Position numbers and translations under genes: made by a program
The notes under the pieces: model-generated
Databases searched by the model: none
What the model was told of the DNA's origin: nothing
The model's input: only the letters and a program-made list of their open reading frames with translations
Shown: positions 32,614 through 42,386 of the stretch, one piece after another
Numbering within the stretch: the stretch's first letter is position 1
Layout of the letters: each line of letters starts with the position of its first letter
DNA from: Candidatus Poribacteria bacterium
GTDB lineage: Bacteria; Poribacteria; WGA-4E; WGA-3G
Reading direction: 5' to 3'
DNA length: 51,292 nucleotides
Assembly (NCBI GenBank): GCA_022827225.1
Contig: JAJDTJ010000028.1
Location: 1-51,292 of the forward strand

Positions 32614-34044
32614 TCAAATATCCGATCTGAAGAATTTCAGGAACGCCACACTTGTAAACCCGCCTGTGAAGAAGCAGAGCAATAGCAAATCCAGAGTAGC
32701 ATGCTGGAGCATCTCTGCCAAAGTCAACTCCGCCAGCAGCGGCGGAGCCGGTGGAGACGGGATCTCTTCTGTTTCAATGAGAGCCGCGTCTGACATTTTG
32801 CTAAACATTTCGGCATCCAGCACCTCATAATAGCGACTGCCCGTTTGAAAGTAGGTATCTCTTTTCACCTGACCGGTTTGTGTGGCATCCGTTGCAAGAA
32901 AAATGAAGGATGATGTAGGCGTGATCCGAGAAAAGTTTATGCCGATTTTATTTTGGTGCTTTCTTTGTTGTTCATAACGCCTGTCAAGTTGTGTTGCGAG
33001 GTCCCGGTATTTTAACCGTGCCGCCGCCTCAAGAGGGCGCATCTTCTCATTCATTCCGGCGACGAATGCTTCATCTAATCTAAAGAAGCCGGTCGTTGCC
33101 TCCCCTTGCTTAGATTCCTGTATCATTTTACCCATAACTTTGCTTCTTTCCGCCTCGAGCGTGGCATGTAATTCTGCTCGCCGCCCTGTCTTTTCCCTAT
33201 AGACGCTCTCCGCTGTTGAAGTCGGTACGACGGTTTGCGCCGCCAGAAACCCAACCCGAGGTAAAATCAAGACAACGAACACCCAGACAGTAAAGGCAAC
33301 GATAAGCGCTGTCTTGGAACTATCGAAATAAATCGAGACCACCGCTCCAAGTCCAAAAAAGACCGCAATGTAGAGCAGTGAGATGCCGATGAGATAGAGC
33401 ACGCGCGGAAAAATGTCGGGTTCAGCCAATGGGAAGCCTTGCCAGACGAGCACAAGTAAACCGGTAATTAACGAGACTAAAAACGGAACGATGAATACAA
33501 GGTATCCGCCAATGAGTTTGCTCCACAAAAGGATATCGCGTGGCAGCGCGTTCGCAAGGGTTATCCGAAGAGTCCCTGCTTCTTTTTCTCCAGTAATGGC
33601 ATCAAAGGTAAACAAGAGTGCAAGCAGACTAAAGACGGTACTCACAACGAACACAAAGTCAAGATGCCCCAAAACAAAGGCGATTGGCGCAGTAGACAGT
33701 GCCGCTTCCCCGCGCTGTATGCCGTTGCGCGTCATACCGAGATAACTCGGTAAGGCAGATTCTAAGCCTGTCCCAAACGCGCTTAAAGGTGTCGGCTTAA
33801 GAATCAATTTGGAAACTTCAAGATTCGGATCTGTCCGCTGTTTCTGTAACCACGGTTGCTCCGCCGGGTCCTTACTGTTTTCGTCTTTGACAGTCTCTTG
33901 ATAGTCCACTTGGCGTTGGAGATAACGATGGTAATTGATATGGAGGTTGAGCGGGATGAGCAGCACGCACATCAGAAGCAATGCTATAAACCGAGCACTC
34001 AGAATGTGATGCATCATCTCTTTCCGGATTAGGGTAATTAACAT
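32614..34044 (-). CDS. ABC-2-type transporter permease (DUF3526-like)
   Basis: 476 residues with about six membrane segments: one at the N-terminus (FIALLLMCVLLIPL), four or five between about 135 and 270, and one near the C-terminus (LDLLLLCFFTGGFTSVAFL). A large extracytoplasmic segment follows the first helix and another lies at about 270-435. DAITGEKEAGTLRITLA is the classic coupling motif of ABC-2 exporters. The partner ATPase is not adjacent in the window. GGAGATGCTATA precedes the ATG. The ECF sigma gene follows. Confidence 0.85.
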   Translation of the reverse strand: MLITLIRKEMMHHILSARFIALLLMCVLLIPLNLHINYHRYLQRQVDYQETVKDENSKDPAEQPWLQKQRTDPNLEVSKLILKPTPLSAFGTGLESALPSYLGMTRNGIQRGEAALSTAPIAFVLGHLDFVFVVSTVFSLLALLFTFDAITGEKEAGTLRITLANALPRDILLWSKLIGGYLVFIVPFLVSLITGLLVLVWQGFPLAEPDIFPRVLYLIGISLLYIAVFFGLGAVVSIYFDSSKTALIVAFTVWVFVVLILPRVGFLAAQTVVPTSTAESVYREKTGRRAELHATLEAERSKVMGKMIQESKQGEATTGFFRLDEAFVAGMNEKMRPLEAAARLKYRDLATQLDRRYEQQRKHQNKIGINFSRITPTSSFIFLATDATQTGQVKRDTYFQTGSRYYEVLDAEMFSKMSDAALIETEEIPSPPAPPLLAELTLAEMLQHATLDLLLLCFFTGGFTSVAFLKFFRSDI

Positions 34045-34305
34045 TATAGCATCTCCAGACCATAAAACGCGTTATCAAATCCAGTAAACATCCGCCCTAT
34101 TCAAGAAAAATACCGTTGGTGTCTCCACAATAACAACCTTATCGTCAAAATCCCCAAGAATCGGTATTTCAACTCGTAACACATGCTAAAGATTAGACCC
34201 TTTGAATAGGGAAGATACCCTTGATCGTTAAAGACGCGTTTTTGTGTGGAATGCTTGCATAATACGAAAAAAAATGTTTGTGAAAAATGAATTTTAGGAT
34301 GAGAA

Positions 34306-36618
34306 CTACGGTAATTCTAACGGAATTTCAACTGTTTCTGGCAACAGGCACTGCGTATCATTACACGGTTGGTAGGTGAGTTGTAGTCTGATTGGAGTGT
34401 TTTTCTTCCATGTTACATCCGGTTTCAGTTTTAACCGCAGCGGGATCGTAACTGTTTTTTCGTAGACGTTCAACGGGACATTGCTAAATTCAAAACGCAT
34501 GGATTTACCCGTCGGATATGCTATATCGACAATCTCTACCGGCGCGTCTGCAGCCACCGTAACGGTCGTCGGAATCAGGTTATCTTGACCCGGCGGGTTG
34601 GCGTTAATATGCCAACCGCCAGCGATCTTCAACTGCAGTACCACGTTGTAAACTTCACCGTCCCGGTTTTTAACCGTAGCGGTTGCAGTTACCGTTGATG
34701 GCTCCAAAGATTCTTGATCTTCCGCCGATGTTAGGTAGTTATTGAGTGCAAAGTGCGCGTGGATGAACGATGATGGACTCTGCACCATAGATTCCGCAAA
34801 AATCCGCAACGTCTTCTCAGCGTACCCCCGATAGTTGTCGCCAAGTGCTAACAGATTTCCAACGGCAACGGCGTTACCGGAAGGGATTGCGGAGTCGTAA
34901 GGTTTCTTAGAACGCACAATAAGGTGTTTCGCATCCGCCTTCGTGTAATAGAACCCACCGTTTCTATCGTCCCAGAAGAGTTGGATCATCTTATCCGTGA
35001 GGGTTCGTGCCGCATCTAACCACTCTTCATCGTCTGTCGCCTGATACAATCCGAGCAGCCCACGAGCAAGAAATGCGTAGTCATCCAGATACGCATCCTG
35101 CTTGACGGCACCAGCCGTATAGGTATGCAACAGTTCACCATCAGGTTTCCGCATAGTATCCAGTATAAACCGAGCCGCCTTTGACGCTGCGTTGAGATAA
35201 CGCTCCTCACCGAGGACATCATAGCCGTAGGCGAGCGCGTCTATCATCAGACCGTTCCAGTTGACAATAATTTTGGTATCCAACAACGGGTATTCCCGTT
35301 CAAATCGTGCCGCTAACAACTTTTCACGGGCAGTGGCTAAACCTTTTAGAGAATCTTCTGCTGCGATCCCTGCCGGCACATAGAGAACGTTTTTGCCCTC
35401 AAAATTGGCACCCTTATCCACCCCGTAAACTGTGTTGAAACGTGATGCCTCCTTTTTGTTGAGGACTTTTTGAATCTCATCGGCAGTCCAGACGTAATAC
35501 TTTCCCTCTTCGGCATCCGTTTCAGCGTCAAGCGCCGAATAAAATCCGCCTTCAGGTGCCGTCATCTCTCGGAAGATGAAGTTAAAGACCTCCCCAGCGA
35601 CGCGTCGGTACTGCGGTTCTTCTGTCAACTGATACGCTTTAAGATAAATTTTCGCCAGTTGCGCGTTATCGTAAAGCATCTTCTCAAAGTGTGGAACCAG
35701 CCATTTCGCATCAACGGAATATCGGTGGAACCCGCCACCCATCTGGTCATATATCCCGCCGTAAGCCATCATATCCAACGTCCGCGTCACCATTTTCAAT
35801 AACGCTTCATCCGATTTTCTCTCGTATACACTCAGAAGGAATTCGAGATTAGAAGGACTCGGGAATTTTGGAGCACCACCGAACCCGCCGTGCGTAGCGT
35901 CATAAGCCTTTCGGAGATAGTCCAACGCCGCTGTAGAGACAGATTGATCCAGGGCTCTCCCACTAAGTGCCGTGAACCCGCGACTCGTTGCCATCTCAAT
36001 CGCAGTTGAAATCTGTTCTGCGGATTCGATAACCTCTGTTTCTCGCTCTACCCACGCTTCATGCACGGCATCAAGGATCGTCGGAAACCCGGGTCTGTTC
36101 GGTGTATCCACCGGCGGAAAATAGGTACCCGCATAAAACGGCTTTAAGTCAGGCGTGAGAAAAACGGAGTTGGGCCAACCCGCACGCTGGATGAGCAGCT
36201 GCGTCGCGGTCATATAGATTTCGTCAAGGTCAGGACGTTCTTCTCTATCAATCTTGATGTTGATAAAGTGCTCGTTCATCATTTTGGCGATTTCAGGGTT
36301 CGAGAAGACTTCCCGCTCCATCACATGACACCAATAACACGTCGCGTAACCGACAGAGAGAAAAATCAGTCTGTTCTCTCTCTTTGCGAGTGCCAACGCC
36401 TCATCACCCCACGGATACCAATCGACAGGGTTATGCGCATGCAAAAGCAGGTACGGACTCGTTTCATGGATCAGCCGATTCGTCCACTTCCATGAACCGT
36501 CCGGATTTTTAAGGGCTGCGTCATCCGCGCTTGCCATCCACGTGAGATTGAGCAGGAGAATACACCCTAAGACCTTTTCCCAACTGAATTGTTTAATGTT
36601 TATTATTATCGGAAGCAT
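34306..36618 (-). CDS. YyaL/SSP411-type thioredoxin-domain protein fused to a DsbD-like domain
   Basis: 770 residues. A signal peptide or anchor at about 12-31 is followed by the DUF255 thioredoxin-like domain (residues about 45-200) with redox-type CYWC (C94, C97) and the family phrase NPVDWYPWG. Then comes an (alpha/alpha)6 barrel (about 210-620) related to N-acylglucosamine epimerases. The last 120 residues resemble the N-terminal domain of DsbD, ending [13 protein letters not shown] with two Cys. The added DsbD-like part and the signal suggest redox work outside the cytosol, unlike the usual cytosolic family. AGGAAAC precedes the ATG; 12 nt behind the HicB-like gene. Confidence 0.85.
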   Translation of the reverse strand: MLPIIINIKQFSWEKVLGCILLLNLTWMASADDAALKNPDGSWKWTNRLIHETSPYLLLHAHNPVDWYPWGDEALALAKRENRLIFLSVGYATCYWCHVMEREVFSNPEIAKMMNEHFINIKIDREERPDLDEIYMTATQLLIQRAGWPNSVFLTPDLKPFYAGTYFPPVDTPNRPGFPTILDAVHEAWVERETEVIESAEQISTAIEMATSRGFTALSGRALDQSVSTAALDYLRKAYDATHGGFGGAPKFPSPSNLEFLLSVYERKSDEALLKMVTRTLDMMAYGGIYDQMGGGFHRYSVDAKWLVPHFEKMLYDNAQLAKIYLKAYQLTEEPQYRRVAGEVFNFIFREMTAPEGGFYSALDAETDAEEGKYYVWTADEIQKVLNKKEASRFNTVYGVDKGANFEGKNVLYVPAGIAAEDSLKGLATAREKLLAARFEREYPLLDTKIIVNWNGLMIDALAYGYDVLGEERYLNAASKAARFILDTMRKPDGELLHTYTAGAVKQDAYLDDYAFLARGLLGLYQATDDEEWLDAARTLTDKMIQLFWDDRNGGFYYTKADAKHLIVRSKKPYDSAIPSGNAVAVGNLLALGDNYRGYAEKTLRIFAESMVQSPSSFIHAHFALNNYLTSAEDQESLEPSTVTATATVKNRDGEVYNVVLQLKIAGGWHINANPPGQDNLIPTTVTVAADAPVEIVDIAYPTGKSMRFEFSNVPLNVYEKTVTIPLRLKLKPDVTWKKNTPIRLQLTYQPCNDTQCLLPETVEIPLELP

Positions 36619-36630
36619 TTTAGTTTCCTA

Positions 36631-36864
36631 TTAGTCTGCCGCTGCATCTTTTCCACAAACAGGTTTCTGTGGTGTGTGATTGAACTCTTGACAGGTTAGG
36701 AGATAATCGTCAACGGATTCTTCAAAAGCTTCCCGTATCTCAGCGAGAGAATCGCCGTGAAAGCTGACTATATCTCGGATACCGACAAGATCTCCAATGA
36801 AACAACCGTCTTTTTCGCTATAGACAATTTGCGCTATATATTCTTTATATGTCATTGTAATCAT
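36631..36864 (-). CDS. HicB-family-like small protein without a HicA partner
   Basis: 77 residues: MITMTYKEYIAQIVYSEKDG, then IGDLVGIRDIVSFHGDSL and EIREAFEESVDDYL, the compact HicB partial RNase-H fold. GCAGGAGTGACACC precedes the ATG. No intact hicA is next to it; it lies between the permease (42 nt) and the thioredoxin gene (12 nt) on the same strand, so it is probably read as part of the metal operon. It may be a solitary antitoxin-like regulator. It is unrelated in detail to the transposon HicB. Confidence 0.75.
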   Translation of the reverse strand: MITMTYKEYIAQIVYSEKDGCFIGDLVGIRDIVSFHGDSLAEIREAFEESVDDYLLTCQEFNHTPQKPVCGKDAAAD

Positions 36865-36906
36865 GGTGTCACTCCTGCTTCTTGTAGAAAACGTTGTGCT
36901 CGGCTG

Positions 36907-38019
36907 CTACTGAACAAGTGTCTTCTGTGCAATGGTACGTCCGTGTGCTGTTAAAATCAGTTGCGTCTCTTTCCGAGAAACACATCGGTTATTCAAGGCA
37001 TATCTGACCACTTGATTTGTAAAACCCGGATCCCAACTGAGATGCTCATGAAGACCATCGATCGCTGATTCCGCTTCGGCTTCAGGGAGCCCTTCATGAT
37101 TGAACAGGTGAATCACCAGCATCGTCTGTGCAAACTCCCATTTTTGGCGTGCGTGTCTCCGCGCAATCGCGATAAGCCCACGGTTCGGAACAACCAGAAA
37201 AACGAACCCGAAAATGAGAAGCGTCATCGTCGCAATTGAACCCGCAATTGAGACATCAAAGAGAAACGCTACCCAGTACCCACTCACAGCGTTCACACTC
37301 CCGATAAGCGCACTCAGCATGAGCATCCGTGAAAGCCTGTCTGTCATCAGGTAGGCAGTCACAGGGGGGCCAGCGATGAGCGCAACCACTAAAATCGAAC
37401 CGACAGCATCAAACGCGCCAACCGTTGTCACAGATACCAACGTCATCAGTCCGTAGTGAATAACGGTTGGGGCAAAACCTAACGCAGCAGCTAAACTTGC
37501 ATCAAACGTTACCAACTTTAATTCTTTGTAAAATACGAGAATAAAGACAAGGTTCAGCACAAGGATCATGCCCATCACATACAGCGAAACGGGGCCCAGA
37601 TCGTCGTATCCGAAAGCCTGTAGCTTATTGAGCGGCGCGTAGGCAAGTTCACCGAGGAGGACCGCATCCATATCCAAGTGAACGTTGCCAGCGAACCGAG
37701 AGATCAGAATCACACCGATGCTGAAAAGCGCTGGGAATGTCAAGCCGATCGCAGCATCCGCCTTGACAAGCTTTGTCCGTTGTAGCAATTCAACGAAAAC
37801 AACGGTCAGCACACCGGTTCCGGCGGCAGCAAGAATCAGAAGCGGCGACGATAGGCTCTCTGTCAGAAAAAAAGCGATCACGATACCCGGAAGAATCGCA
37901 TGGCTAATCGCATCGCTCATCAACGTCATCCGCCGCAGCACTAAGAACACGCCTGGCAAGGCGCACGCTACCGCTGTGACAATCGCAATCAGCTGAATTT
38001 CAATTTGAGATGTTTCCAT
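36907..38019 (-). CDS. Metal (Mn/Zn) ABC transporter permease 2, with C-terminal extension
   Basis: 370 residues from ATG 38019; a TTG 13 codons earlier is less likely. Eight or so membrane segments of the ABC-3 (ZnuB/MntB) family, with SDAISHAILPGI near residue 40 and GFAPTVIHYGLM plus FDAVGSILVVALIAGPP in the middle. The last 100 residues are soluble and resemble a winged-helix segment, as in some MntC/D-type permeases. Together with the permease at 38274 it forms the membrane channel. Last transporter gene of the operon. Confidence 0.88.
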   Translation of the reverse strand: METSQIEIQLIAIVTAVACALPGVFLVLRRMTLMSDAISHAILPGIVIAFFLTESLSSPLLILAAAGTGVLTVVFVELLQRTKLVKADAAIGLTFPALFSIGVILISRFAGNVHLDMDAVLLGELAYAPLNKLQAFGYDDLGPVSLYVMGMILVLNLVFILVFYKELKLVTFDASLAAALGFAPTVIHYGLMTLVSVTTVGAFDAVGSILVVALIAGPPVTAYLMTDRLSRMLMLSALIGSVNAVSGYWVAFLFDVSIAGSIATMTLLIFGFVFLVVPNRGLIAIARRHARQKWEFAQTMLVIHLFNHEGLPEAEAESAIDGLHEHLSWDPGFTNQVVRYALNNRCVSRKETQLILTAHGRTIAQKTLVQ

Positions 38020-38066
38020 AATAGGTTGATATTCTGTTATAACCCAAGTTGCTACCAACGGATTTT

Positions 38067-38140
38067 GATGTTTTTACTTGGGGTATTTGCTTAAGAAATG
38101 CCCTATCAAAAACGGTGTTTCTGCGTATTTCTGCGTATTG
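38067..38140 (+). repeat. T/G-rich repeat module between the two permease genes
   Basis: Contains GTTTTTACTTGGGGTATTTG and TTTCTGCGTATTTCTGCGTA, the same words as at 10571-10683, plus a reverse-complement piece, AAATGCCCTATCAAAAAC. Confidence 0.6.
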
Positions 38141-38167
38141 TAACACGGTTTTTTGGACACTTTAGAG

Positions 38168-38241
38168 TTATAAGTGGTAGGTTAAGAGGTTTATTATAAC
38201 AGTACACAATCTCTTAACTTATAACTTATAACTTACCACTT
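38168..38241. repeat. Long imperfect inverted repeat with CTTATAA words
   Basis: TTATAAGTGGTAGGTTAAGAG is answered by TCTCTTAACTTATAACTTA and ACCACTT. A related CTTATAACTTATAACTTA string is at 43313-43334. It is a dispersed intergenic repeat. Confidence 0.5.
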
Positions 38242-38273
38242 CTTCATCCGTAGGAGTGCTATGTCTATAGAAT

Positions 38274-39182
38274 TTAATTGCGGCTCGTTTCCATCTTCAG
38301 ATTCCGTCTGTTGCGTTGATGTCGGATCCGATCCCAAACAAGTCCACGGTTTGGCGCAAAAACGATTGAGAACCCGACGACAGCTGTCGCACATAACACA
38401 ATCGTCGGACCGGTCGGGATGCGTGATGCCGTGCTGCTGATAATTGTCCCACTCACACCGGCAAGTGCTCCAAAACATGCAGCAAGAAACACCATCAGAC
38501 GTAACCGATCCGTCCACTGTCGCGCTGCGACCGCCGGTGCCACGAGCATCGCACTCATCAACACCGCACCGACCGCCTGCAAACCGAGCACAATCGCTAC
38601 CACAAGCAGACTCGTCAACAAAATATCGAGTGTGCGAATCGGAAACCCGATAGACGCAGCGAACCCCTCATCAAACACGAGCAGCTTCAACTCTTTCCAG
38701 AAAATCAGCATAACAATGAGAGCGATCCCACCAAGGATACCGATGGTTAAGACATCGCTTTCCAGCATTGTCGCAGCTTGCCCGAAAAGAAACGTATCCA
38801 ATCCCGCCTGATTCGCATTACCCGTGCGCTGGATTAGCGTGTGTAAAACCAATCCGAACCCGAAAAAAGTAGATAGAACAATGGCAAGCACGCTATCGTA
38901 TTTAATACGCGTCAATCTCACAATACTCATGATAAGCAGCGTGCCTAACCATCCGGCAATCGCTGCACCGAGTACCAGAATAAGCGGTGTTTTGCTACCC
39001 GTTAGCAGAAACGCTATCGCAATGCCGGGCAACGCTGCATGCGAGATCGCATCGCCGAGGAGACTTTGACGACGCAGAACAGCATAACTCCCGAGCGCAC
39101 CACTCACAGTCCCCAGCAGTGCAGCACCAGCAGAAACAATTATCAGCGTATAAAAATGATTGAAAATTCCCAAGTCTTCCAT
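38274..39182 (-). CDS. Metal (Mn/Zn) ABC transporter permease 1
   Basis: 302 residues, ABC-3 family, eight to nine membrane segments. GDAISHAALPGIAIAF near residue 45 and GLQAVGAVLMSAMLVAPA at about 205-225 are family signatures. It is a paralogue of the permease at 36907; two permeases with one ATPase and one binding protein is the MntABCD layout. The start at 39182 has only a weak ribosome site (GGAT). It lies between the ATPase and the second permease. Confidence 0.9.
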   Translation of the reverse strand: MEDLGIFNHFYTLIIVSAGAALLGTVSGALGSYAVLRRQSLLGDAISHAALPGIAIAFLLTGSKTPLILVLGAAIAGWLGTLLIMSIVRLTRIKYDSVLAIVLSTFFGFGLVLHTLIQRTGNANQAGLDTFLFGQAATMLESDVLTIGILGGIALIVMLIFWKELKLLVFDEGFAASIGFPIRTLDILLTSLLVVAIVLGLQAVGAVLMSAMLVAPAVAARQWTDRLRLMVFLAACFGALAGVSGTIISSTASRIPTGPTIVLCATAVVGFSIVFAPNRGLVWDRIRHQRNRRNLKMETSRN

Positions 39183-39226
39183 AACTTAATCCACAAAAAA
39201 AGAAAGAATAGAAAAATAGAGAACCG

Positions 39227-39306
39227 CTTCCCTCCTTCCCATCTTCCCCCCTTCCATTCTTCCCCCCTTCCCTCCTTCCCATCTTCCATCCTTCCGATCT
39301 TCCATC
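39227..39306 (+). repeat. Polypyrimidine tract of CTTCC words
   Basis: About 80 nt almost purely C and T on the plus strand (TTCCCTCC, ATCTTCC, CCCCCTTCC repeated), so the mRNA of the minus-strand operon has a purine-rich spacer here. A similar short stretch is at 46389-46418. Confidence 0.7.
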
Positions 39307-39336
39307 TCGCCAAAAGTGATCTGAATATTTGAAACT

Positions 39337-40092
39337 TTAGACATCGCTTTTATCGGTTTTCATAAATCCCAAACGGCCCCCGTAAGTCTCGCGTAAGTTG
39401 TCAGATGTGAACGCTTCATCAACAGGACCACTGGCGATACGGCGAATGTTCAGTAGCATCACCCAGTCGAAATAGTCGGTTACCGTCTGCAAGTCGTGAT
39501 GTACCACAACAACTGTCTTCCCATCCGCTCGGAGTTCCTGAAGCAGCGTTACAATCGCACGTTCTGTGGTAGCGTCCACCCCTTGAAAAGGCTCGTCCAT
39601 TAAATAGACCGTCGCATCTTGAACGAGTGCTCGCGCAAGAAAAACGCGTTGCTGCTGCCCACCGGAGAGTTGACTAATCTGCCGAGTGGTATACGCCTCC
39701 ATACCGACCTTCTCCAACGCCTGCATCGCCAGTTCGCGTTCTCTCCTTCCGGGCCGCCGTATCCAGCCAAGCGCACCGTAACATCCCATCGTCACGACAT
39801 CCAAGACACTTGTCGGAAAATCCCAATCCACGCTCCCGCGTTGTGGAACATAACCGACAATCCGACGCTGCGCTTCGTAAGGCTTGTCATAAATCAAGAC
39901 ATTCCCAGCCGCAGGGCGTACCAACCCTAAGATCGCCTTGACCAACGTTGTTTTACCGGCACCGTTCGGACCGACGATCGCCAATAGAACCCCCGGCGGG
40001 ACATCCAAATCTATATCCCACAGAACCGGTTTGTCTTGGTAGGCGACCGTTAAATCGGTTACCTGAATCGCTTTCTGTTCAGACGCTTGCAT
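39337..40092 (-). CDS. Metal (Mn/Zn) ABC transporter ATP-binding protein
   Basis: 251 residues from ATG 40092. An open frame continues upstream to 40263, but that part reads through a 60-bp tandem repeat and overlaps the preceding gene, so it is rejected. Walker [10 protein letters not shown]-loop GYVPQRG, signature LSGGQQQR, Walker B VYLMDEP and the switch His in VVVHHDLQ are all present. Drives the two ABC-3 permeases. The spacing of this gene from mntA by repeats is unusual within an operon. Confidence 0.93.
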   Translation of the reverse strand: MQASEQKAIQVTDLTVAYQDKPVLWDIDLDVPPGVLLAIVGPNGAGKTTLVKAILGLVRPAAGNVLIYDKPYEAQRRIVGYVPQRGSVDWDFPTSVLDVVTMGCYGALGWIRRPGRRERELAMQALEKVGMEAYTTRQISQLSGGQQQRVFLARALVQDATVYLMDEPFQGVDATTERAIVTLLQELRADGKTVVVVHHDLQTVTDYFDWVMLLNIRRIASGPVDEAFTSDNLRETYGGRLGFMKTDKSDV

Positions 40093-40110
40093 CCCTAATA
40101 CTCCATTATC

Positions 40111-40230
40111 CGAGAAGGCTTGTTCGTAGTCGGGCAATTCATTGCCCGTTCTGTAGGAGAAGGTCCCTGCCGAGAAGGCTTGTTCGTAGTACGGAAACCA
40201 TTCATTGCTTGTTCCGTAGGACAAGCTCCC
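40111..40230 (-). repeat. Two-copy 60-bp tandem repeat between binding-protein and ATPase genes
   Basis: CGAGAAGGCTTGTTCGTAGT begins at 40111 and again at 40171. The first unit contains the GGGCAAT..ATTGCCC palindrome (40132-40147), also seen at 16649. Confidence 0.8.
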
Positions 40231-40243
40231 CTCGTCCGTCTTT

Positions 40244-41188
40244 TTACAACCCCGATTCCCCAATCAAAGCACGCACAATCGTATCAATATTATGTCGAAC
40301 CATCCCGACATAGGTGCCTTCAGGTGTTCCCTCGCTTCCCATAGCGTCTGAAAAGAGTTCGCCACCAATCTCCACATCAAAACCTTTTGACTTCACAGCC
40401 GCTTTCACCGCTTCGAGACTCCGTGAAGAGACGGAGGACTCCACAAAAATAGCAGGAATACGCCGCGCCGCAATAAATGTCGCCAATTCCTGGACATCGG
40501 CGATACCAGCCTCCGTTGCCGTGCTAATACCTTGTAATCCGCGAACCTCAAACCCATAAGCCTTACCAAAGTAGTTAAAAGCGTCGTGCGCCGTCACCAG
40601 GACACGTTGCTGAGACGGCACGCGCGCCACCTGCGATTTCACGTATGTGTCGAGCTCGGTGAGTTCCGCGAGATAGCCTTCGGCGTTGCTCCGGTACAGA
40701 ACCGCGTTATCGGCATCGAACGCACTCAGCGCATCGCGAACCTTTATCACCGCTTGCATCCAAAGCTTCACATCAAACCATAAGTGCGGATCGTAGAGTC
40801 CCTCGTATTCTGGGGGTGTTAGCAGCAGGCTCCGATCCACAGCGTCTGTTACGGCGACCGTCAGCGTATCCCCCGACATCTTCGCAAGGAGGTCCCCCAC
40901 TTTTGATTCAAGGTGCAGCCCATTATAGAAGATGATGTGTGCCGAATCCAGCCTTTGAAGATCTCTAGGGGTCGGATTATAGAGGTGTGGGTCTACACCA
41001 GGTCCCATCATCCCTGTTACCGCAACGCGCTCGCCACCGACGTTTTTAACGATGTCAGTGATCATACCGATCGTGGTAACCACGCGAAGTTTATCACCTA
41101 TAGAAGCATCCGGTTGTTCCTTCGGATCACATCCCGACCCTACCAGAACCGCTATTAAACACAGTGAAATGTATATTCTCATTTTCAT
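40244..41188 (-). CDS. Metal (Mn/Zn) ABC transporter substrate-binding lipoprotein
   Basis: 314 residues, cluster A-I (ZnuA/MntC/TroA family). Lipobox VGSGC with Cys 20. Likely metal ligands are His in [11 protein letters not shown], His in YDPHLWFDV, Glu in IFVESSVSS and Asp in [10 protein letters not shown]; the H-H-E-D set is more typical of Mn than of Zn transporters. No His-rich loop, which also favours Mn. Binds the metal outside the membrane and hands it to the permeases. It ends before the 60-bp repeats and starts 6 nt after the ferritin-VIT gene. Confidence 0.9.
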   Translation of the reverse strand: MKMRIYISLCLIAVLVGSGCDPKEQPDASIGDKLRVVTTIGMITDIVKNVGGERVAVTGMMGPGVDPHLYNPTPRDLQRLDSAHIIFYNGLHLESKVGDLLAKMSGDTLTVAVTDAVDRSLLLTPPEYEGLYDPHLWFDVKLWMQAVIKVRDALSAFDADNAVLYRSNAEGYLAELTELDTYVKSQVARVPSQQRVLVTAHDAFNYFGKAYGFEVRGLQGISTATEAGIADVQELATFIAARRIPAIFVESSVSSRSLEAVKAAVKSKGFDVEIGGELFSDAMGSEGTPEGTYVGMVRHNIDTIVRALIGESGL

Positions 41189-41194
41189 ATTTTA

Positions 41195-42340
41195 TCACCC
41201 AAGATTTCCAAAGAAAAAACGTTCTAAGAGTTCACCAACGAGGTATCCGACACCGGCGACACCGAGACCGACAACGAACATATCGAAACCACTTCTAAAG
41301 AGACTGCGCCCAGTGAAGAAACTCCGTGCGGCACCGACAGCAAAGTGTGAAAGCATAGCAAATGTGAAAGAAATCCAAATAGCAAGCATGCCTTGCGTAA
41401 AGAGGAACGGTGCAACCGGAATGAAAGCACCGATAGCCGTTGCGAGCCCTGTTATCCATCCTTCTTTTACAGGCGTTGCATAGACTTCCCCGATTTTTAG
41501 TTCCGTTTGAATTTTTTCTGCCAGTGCTCTCTCTGGATCTTCCATGACTTCCTGTGCCAGTTCTCGTGCCTGTTCCTTTGGTACGCCGCGCACCTCGTAG
41601 ATAAGTGCCAGTTCATCTTCTTCGATATCCGGCATGAGCAGAATTTCCTCTTTTTCGATCTCAATCTCGTGTTCATAGACCTCTTGTTCGCTTTTCGCCG
41701 CAAGGTACCCCGAAGCTCCCATAGAGAGCGAGTCCGCAACCGTTCCGACAATCCCCGTCACAAGGATTGTGGAGACATCCGATGTCGCAGCGATGACCCC
41801 GGCAACCAATCCGAAATTCGCCGTTAAACCGTCGTTAAAACCATAAACGATGTTGCCTATCATGCCGCCAGATTCAGTTTTGTGCCACGGTTCCCCAATC
41901 GTACCGGTTAGTTCCTGCAAACTTTCTGTATGCCCTGCCGATTCTTTGGCTAAGTCGAGTGCGGTCTCTTTGACATCCTGTTGAGTGCTGTTCTTGTGGA
42001 GCGTTAAATAGTCTTTGACCTCGCTCGCCTCCTCACTCAGCATCTGCGAAAGGAAGAATGAACCGCCAAACTTGGGAGCAAGCCACGCCATTAATCGTGC
42101 CTTCAGCGTCGGACGACGCTCCTTAAATCGGACGTTATAGGATTCAAGCATCTCCTGCCATCGCGTAACATGCCGATCTTCTACCTCGGAAAGATCAGCT
42201 AATATCTTTTTACGCGTTGGATCCGACTCAAGTTCAGCAAAAGCACCATAAAGGAAACTCGCATCAATTTCATCTTGCAAATGGTGTTTCCACACTTTTA
42301 TCGTTTTGTCATCGGGTCGAGTCCGTTCTTGTTGTTCCAT
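41195..42340 (-). CDS. Ferritin-like domain fused to VIT1/CCC1 Fe/Mn transporter (MbfA-like)
   Basis: 381 residues. The first 150 are a rubrerythrin/ferritin-like four-helix region with metal-type Glu and His: DEIDASFLYGAF, EVEDRHVTRW, EEASEVKDY and ESAGHTESLQ. From about 157 a VIT1 membrane domain starts with GNIVYGFNDGLTANFGLVAG, followed by SMGASGYLAAKSE and EIEIEKEE (cytosolic metal-binding helix), and about five membrane segments. In alpha-proteobacteria this fusion (MbfA) exports iron. GAAAGGAAACGATC precedes the ATG. It is co-directional between the regulator and the uptake genes. Confidence 0.88.
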   Translation of the reverse strand: MEQQERTRPDDKTIKVWKHHLQDEIDASFLYGAFAELESDPTRKKILADLSEVEDRHVTRWQEMLESYNVRFKERRPTLKARLMAWLAPKFGGSFFLSQMLSEEASEVKDYLTLHKNSTQQDVKETALDLAKESAGHTESLQELTGTIGEPWHKTESGGMIGNIVYGFNDGLTANFGLVAGVIAATSDVSTILVTGIVGTVADSLSMGASGYLAAKSEQEVYEHEIEIEKEEILLMPDIEEDELALIYEVRGVPKEQARELAQEVMEDPERALAEKIQTELKIGEVYATPVKEGWITGLATAIGAFIPVAPFLFTQGMLAIWISFTFAMLSHFAVGAARSFFTGRSLFRSGFDMFVVGLGVAGVGYLVGELLERFFFGNLG

Positions 42341-42362
42341 GATCGTTTCCTTTCAGTCGTGA

Positions 42363-42386
42363 TAGCGCGCTTTCAAGGCGCGCCTA
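42363..42386 (-). other. GC-rich hairpin overlapping the regulator stop codon
   Basis: TAGCGCGC and GCGCGCCTA pair with a short loop; the stem includes the stop of the DtxR-like gene (42384-42386) and lies 22 nt before the next ATG. It may tune the regulator/transporter expression ratio. Confidence 0.5.

Noticed and set aside
36865..36910. Remnant of hicA before the orphan HicB-like gene
   Set aside because: A short frame ending RAQRFLQEAGVTP overlaps the ATG of the HicB-like gene in a hicA-like way, but it is too short and merges into the permease 3' end, so it cannot be supported.
40093..40263. 57-residue N-terminal extension of the ABC ATPase
   Set aside because: It is translated from two 60-bp intergenic repeats, overlaps the preceding gene and has no family similarity; ATG 40092 is the better start.
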